DNA from: Arctopsyche grandis
Lineage: Eukaryota; Arthropoda; Insecta; Trichoptera; Hydropsychidae
Direction: 5' to 3'
NCBI RefSeq assembly: GCF_051622035.1
Contig: NC_135356.1
Span: forward strand, 13,626,079 to 13,690,078
Length of the DNA: 64,000 nt
A program made the position numbers and the translations under genes. The notes beneath the pieces were generated by a model that was not told the DNA's origin, searched no databases, and was given only the letters and a program-made list of their open reading frames with translations. Of the stretch, positions 59,308-64,000 are shown piece by piece (position 1 is the stretch's first letter; each line of letters begins with the position of its first letter).

Positions 59308-59510
59308 AATATATAATTTCGAAAGAGACTTTGTATGTATGTTTGTTTGTTTGGTTCGTAATAAAAAACAAATGAATATTCAAATAAATTTATGTAAATG
59401 AAATAAAACTATTCAAAAAAATTTAATAAAATGTTTACTATTGGATTGGAAATGTTTAAGCGGTTTATATTACAAATACCAAGCGAAGCCGGGTAAAAAC
59501 ACTAGTTACA
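59308..59510 (+). repeat. Dispersed repeat family C copy
   Basis: TAATATATAATTTCGAAAGA to AAGCGAAGCCGGGTAAAAAC and ACTAGTTA. A short, nearly minimal copy that defines the two ends of the family. Confidence 0.7.
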
Positions 59511-59964
59511 TATACTAGTTATATATAAATAAGAACTTTACCGATTGACCTTTCCGGAATTTTGATCTGAAATTTTGTTGTCACGATAAATCAATCCATT
59601 TGTCTGTCGTAGAGGTAAACCAATCCATTTGTCTGTCTTCTACGATATTTTTATCGTTGTTGGCGATTTTACTAGAATAGTTTTAAATTTTTTTTCGTGT
59701 CAAAAATTTTTATAATTGAATTCTGAGATCATATTGAAGAAAAAACGTTTAAAACCGTCAATGATTTATGATTTAAGTATAAATATAAAGCGTCTATTTC
59801 ATTATTAAACAATATTATTATGAGTACTTCCTGATATTGGCTGCTACCATTGATCTATATTGCTAAATTGCCCAACTGTTGACAGTTCTTCGTTTTCGAT
59901 TTGTCGATTTGTTGAACTGTTTAATTGAGTTGTGAAGGGGCGGTAGAAAGTCGCGTTTGGATAG

Positions 59965-60080
59965 CAAGCTGTCATCGCTTCGATCTCACATAAGATTCCA
60001 ACGAAATTTTTAATGAGTTCGTTGATGATAACTCCTCTAGCTTCATGTCAGAGACATTAACTTACTTCAATTTTAGCTAT
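59965..60080 (-). repeat. Dispersed repeat family B, copy 4
   Basis: AAGCTGTCATCGCTTCGATC, TTTTTAATGAGTTCGTTGAT and CTCCTCTAGCTTCATGTCAG, inverse to the copy at 14160. Confidence 0.65.
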
Positions 60081-62164
60081 ATCTTTAATACTATGACTAA
60101 TTAGAGTAATCTTATCATTTTAGACATTTTTTTCAGAATACATTCTCAAACGTTATATTTTTGAAACAAATGTGTTTTTTTTGTACGAGCGGTGATTAAT
60201 TGATATGAAGCCTTTTTTTGTCAGGGATTTAATCTAACTGAAAATTAGCATATTTTATTACGCTTTTATGCTAAAAGTAAAATAACGTATACAATACACG
60301 GGTAAGGATACGTTTGAGTGCTTATTGTAGGCAAAAAATGGCCATATCTATAAACGTCATTTAGGAAATTTTGCCGAACTCGTGCTATGATGTTAGTTTT
60401 TATTACTAATTTATTATAAATTGATATGTGGGGAAAGAATGCGTTAGTTCGGGTCAAAAACATCATTATTTCCGTAACGATGTTGCTGTATCGAGTAGTT
60501 AACTTTTTTTAAAATTTTATTATTAAGCAATTTAATGCTGAGAAATGCTGCAAAGTACTACACATTTAACGATGACTTTTATTATTGTAATTATTTTTTT
60601 GAAATTAAGAACCTGCCCGATCCTGTAAATATTATATTTATTATTATTATTATTTTATAGTGTTACGTGTGATAAGTATAGGTCAAGGATAAATATATGT
60701 ATAATATTTTTAAGGTTCAAAAGGTTACACTTATAAATATTATTCATGTTATCGTTTTTGTATATTAATCGCTATCGATGATTTTTTATCACACTTTATG
60801 ATCAATACAAAAAAATAATATGTATATTTGAATAAAAAATTTGTTTGAATCGGCAATAATAACGTATGGGGTATTAACTTTTTAAAAATCGATTATGTGA
60901 AAGAATTGATTTATCAAAAATCACTCGGCAATCTATTTTTGTTTATTGTTTAATGATATTTAAATAAGTTTCAAAATACATACATATGTACATATGTATG
61001 TATGTATCTACGTACGTTTGACTATCGTTCTAAAATGTCTACGAGGGGAAAGAGTGAACCAACTTTGCATAATAAATTTGAACCGAGAGCGATAAATATA
61101 TATGTATTTATATCGGTTCGGTATTTTTTTCGACATCATAACTTTTGCGTTCGAAATAAAATAAAGTATGTTTACAAAAAAAAAAAAAAAATACACACTA
61201 AATTTTCACACCCGACAACATTTTTCGTAAACTCGATCGATACGTTGACCTTTTCGATGACGAAAAATAAATCAAGATCAAGACTCACACACGAACTCGA
61301 ATCATCGTCTCTATTGGTTTTTTTTTCAACAAATTTTATTTTTATTTTACACATGTCTCATGAATAATTCATGAATGTATTTTTAGTACGCATATGAAAT
61401 TTCACCGAACTAAACTAGCCTTTACGTACATATTTATGTTTTTTTGAAGTTGAAGATATTTGAGAAGCACTGTTCGGGTCAATAGTCTCTATTTGATTTG
61501 ATTTTTAGGCATTTTTCCTCTCGTAACTTGAGGAATTTATTAACTTTGACCGCTGACTTTCGCCGACAAATAAATAAACATATTCTTTTTTTCACCCGGA
61601 TTTAGTTTGTAATTAAGTATTAAAAATTAAAAAAGTGTATTCCTATACAATATCAGTCGAAATTCATGATACATTGACTACATAGAAGTGTTTCAGAATA
61701 AATTAAATATAAATGTTTTATTTGCAAAGTCACGTTATTCAATTCATTTTTTATTTATATTTAATGATATTATAATATTTTTATTGAATTTTTAAACTAA
61801 TTTAGAATATTAGATAATTTGATTCATTAGAAACAGAATGGAGTAAATTTGATTTTTTGATGAAATATTTTATTGTATAAATACCAGTATTTAAATTTAA
61901 TTTGATGAAAGAAATGATTTAAATTGATTAAAAAAAAAAATCAACAAATAAACAAGTTTAAAATTAACATATAGAGGTATCGCTTTATTAAAAAAAAAAA
62001 CTTAAAAGTAATATATTTTGGATTATAAGAGGAAGAAAAAAGCTTTTTATTTTCAATTTCTATTCAAAAATATCAATTTCTATTTTTAAAACCAGCTAAT
62101 AAAGATCTTCCTTAATTAAAAACGGATAATAGTACATTTTTTAATACTGTAACGTGGAAATATT

Positions 62165-62480
62165 TGAGAGAGTATCCACTGTCTAAGTGCATTCGTGGGT
62201 GAAAAATAGAAGCCCCGGGTTAAGCTAACGGGACTCAGTAAGTGCCTGAATAAAGGATACGCTGGGGTTCTCACAGAACGGGGCGAGTGCGGGTAGACAA
62301 TAGACCCACCAACGGATCGGGAATGCTATGCTGGGCAACTTGACCTTTATAAGGATATACACACGGTAGATCAAGTATTCTGGAGTGAGCGGTGGTTACA
62401 TTTGGACCTCCTGAATCGTTGAATAAATGCTGTGAAGCGACTTGGGCCTTTCATTTGGATCCTGAACCCACCCCAATGCA
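62165..62480 (+). mobile_element. Solo-LTR-like element, copy 2
   Basis: 316 bp, TGAGAGAGTATCCACTGTCT to CCCACCCCAATGCA. TATA-like CTTTATAAGGATATAC and GTTGAATAAATGCTGTGAAG as in copy 1, differing by one block of about 40 nt that is absent here. Confidence 0.55.
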
Positions 62481-63009
62481 AGAACACTATAAGACGATAT
62501 AAAAGGATTAAACCGATTATCGAGAAACAAACGTTTTTAATATATTTCAGCAATATGATGTAATTCATTCCAATACAGTATATATTATTTGTATGTGAAC
62601 TAATTAGACAAATCATTCTACATGTGCGAATTTGATATTAAACCACCAAATCAAATTAGGAGATAATAATTAATAGAAATCGGCACACACACACTGTATG
62701 TAAACAAAAATTGATGCATTTTGAATGCACGACACAAAACACTAGTGGGGCTTCTGGTATTGATTTCGTATAGAGCAGACATATAATTAGTATTTCGATT
62801 GGCCAGTGTGGTTTATCAGATCATGTAATATACAACATAAGTACACATATACGTAGTAAGCATTTGCCATAATAGGTATTGTACGTATGTGTAAGCATAG
62901 ACAGCATCCTCTAAAGCTATTATCAGGTCTCTCTCTCTCCGAGATCGGTTTATGCAGATATGACAAACATGCGGCTTGCTAACCGCACGCGGTCTGCAAA
63001 TAGTTTACA

Positions 63010-63066
63010 TATAATTACATACCATATAATTACCCTCCTATATAATTACATACCATATAACCACCC
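63010..63066 (+). repeat. Tandem duplication, about 33-nt unit
   Basis: ATATAATTACATACCATATA occurs twice, followed by ATTACCCTCC and ACCACCCTTC respectively. Confidence 0.7.
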
Positions 63067-63699
63067 TTCATTTAAATTTAAATTTAATTTTTATTTTAAT
63101 CATAACAGCGACAAGTCGGCTTATCATTATAGAGCGTGATAATAATAAATAAAACCCCATTCTTGTTCTCGATCCTATGTTTTCGAGGTGTCGGTACTCG
63201 AAGGTTTAAATACAAATTTCAATCGACAATTTATTTTAGCAAAAATATTTGCTTTAAATGTACATTTTTATTACCCGGGTTGGTATTCGATAAAAACATT
63301 ATATGGTTTAATGAAATTTAATTTAATGAAATTTGTTCCTACCGGTATTACTTAAAAATGTGCCCACTATCTGTAGTACCAATATTGATTTATTTGAGCA
63401 ATTTCTGCAATAAAAGTTAATTAATTATCATAAAAATAAAAATTAACATTATTTATTTTAATCAATTACTTGCTTGGTTTCAAAATGGTGTATTTTGATT
63501 GAAAGAATTTTTGCGTTGAAAATGTGCTTTTAGATTTTAAATATAATATAATGTATAATATAATTTGTTTGTTAGGAAACATAGGCGGTAGAGTAAAATG
63601 AGACACATTGAACAGTTTAAAACATTGTTTACTCGGCGGAGCGCCACAATTGTTTAAATCGTTTTACGCGTTAATTCCCGTTTTTCCCGTTTCCAATCT

Positions 63700-64000
63700 G
63701 GTCTTTGGTCGATTTTTTTTCACAATAAACTTCCCGGACATGCATTCAATAAATCCTGAAAGTCCTATTGTACAATAACGCATGCAACTCCCGTTCCCGT
63801 TCCCGTTTCTCGATGCGTTTCGATAAGTGAATGTTTCAGTTTCAAATTAATACTTAATAATCAAATTAAATTATAGTAAAGTATAGGAACCCATAAGTGA
63901 AAAACAGACAAACAATGATTTTTATATATATGTAGGATTGTTATGAGTGGTACGTAATGTAAGGTTGGTATGAGTGGTATGTAACGTAAGGGTTGGCATG
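63700..64000 (+). repeat. LINE-tail-like repeat, copy 2, cut by the window edge
   Basis: CACAATAAACTTCCCGGACA and CAATAAATCCTGAAAGT, then TACTTAATAATCAAATTAAA and GTAGGATTGTTATGAGTGGT. The two blocks are in the opposite order to 43718-44132, suggesting tandem units. Confidence 0.5.

Larger units (their letters stand above)
41892..64000 (-). other. Probable first coding intron of frequenin (at least 22.1 kb)
   Basis: No exon encoding the expected N-terminus (MGKK... to ...TY) was found by eye in the reverse complement, and no other gene is recognisable. The stretch is repeat-dominated (SINE, LINE tails, LTR-like copies, MITEs, families B-D) with short, low-complexity open frames. A GC-richer patch at 58320-58600 has open frames on both strands; it could be an unannotated exon or promoter, but nothing identifies it. 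Confidence 0.55.

Overview
The window is AT-rich animal nuclear DNA, most likely from an insect. It has small exons with GT/AG splice sites, long repeat-filled introns, many (AT)n, (GT)n and (CATA)n microsatellites, and dense remnants of mariner, pogo/Tigger-like, piggyBac-like, SINE, LINE and foldback elements. The order cannot be settled from the sequence alone. There is no sign of bacterial, organellar or viral genome organisation.

Two protein-coding genes can be rebuilt with confidence. On the + strand at 8183-16196 is a complete seven-exon VAP/Vap33 gene (258 aa; MSP domain, coiled coil, C-terminal membrane anchor). Its start lies in a GC-rich promoter island. On the - strand, six exons between 41891 and 32247 encode residues 22-187 of frequenin/neuronal calcium sensor-1. 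They include a 25-nt microexon. The missing first 64 coding nt (21 codons plus one base) were not found, so the gene probably runs off the right edge and 41892-64000 is most likely its giant first coding intron. The two genes converge, with about 16 kb of repeat-rich DNA between their stop codons.

A third gene is suggested by a well-formed first coding exon on the - strand (4109-4237, 43 aa, strong start context, in-frame upstream stop, clean GTAAGA donor) inside a second GC-rich island. I do not recognise its product and cannot see its next exon. It is divergent from VAP, and about 3.9 kb separates the two start codons.

Layout: 1-4000, decayed mariner and LINE fragments and a SINE; 4040-4620, GC island and orphan first exon; 4.6-7.8 kb, a nest of long foldback elements, the last ending just before the VAP island; 8.2-16.2 kb, VAP; 16.2-32.2 kb, intergenic with a decayed LINE reverse transcriptase, foldbacks and microsatellites; 32.2-41.9 kb, frequenin exons with a piggyBac-like MITE and mariner-like short elements in the introns; 41.9-64 kb, probable intron carrying three truncated poly(A) LINE tails (one further left), two LTR-like copies, SINEs and a TA-flanked MITE with perfect 67-bp terminal repeats.

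VAP is an ER membrane receptor for FFAT-motif proteins and frequenin is a Ca2+ sensor of synapses and Golgi PI4-kinase. Nothing in the sequence shows that they are co-regulated. No undescribed multi-gene system is visible; the most unusual material is the foldback nest at the divergent promoter region, the orphan first exon, the microexon, and the splice donor beside an (AT)n tract.
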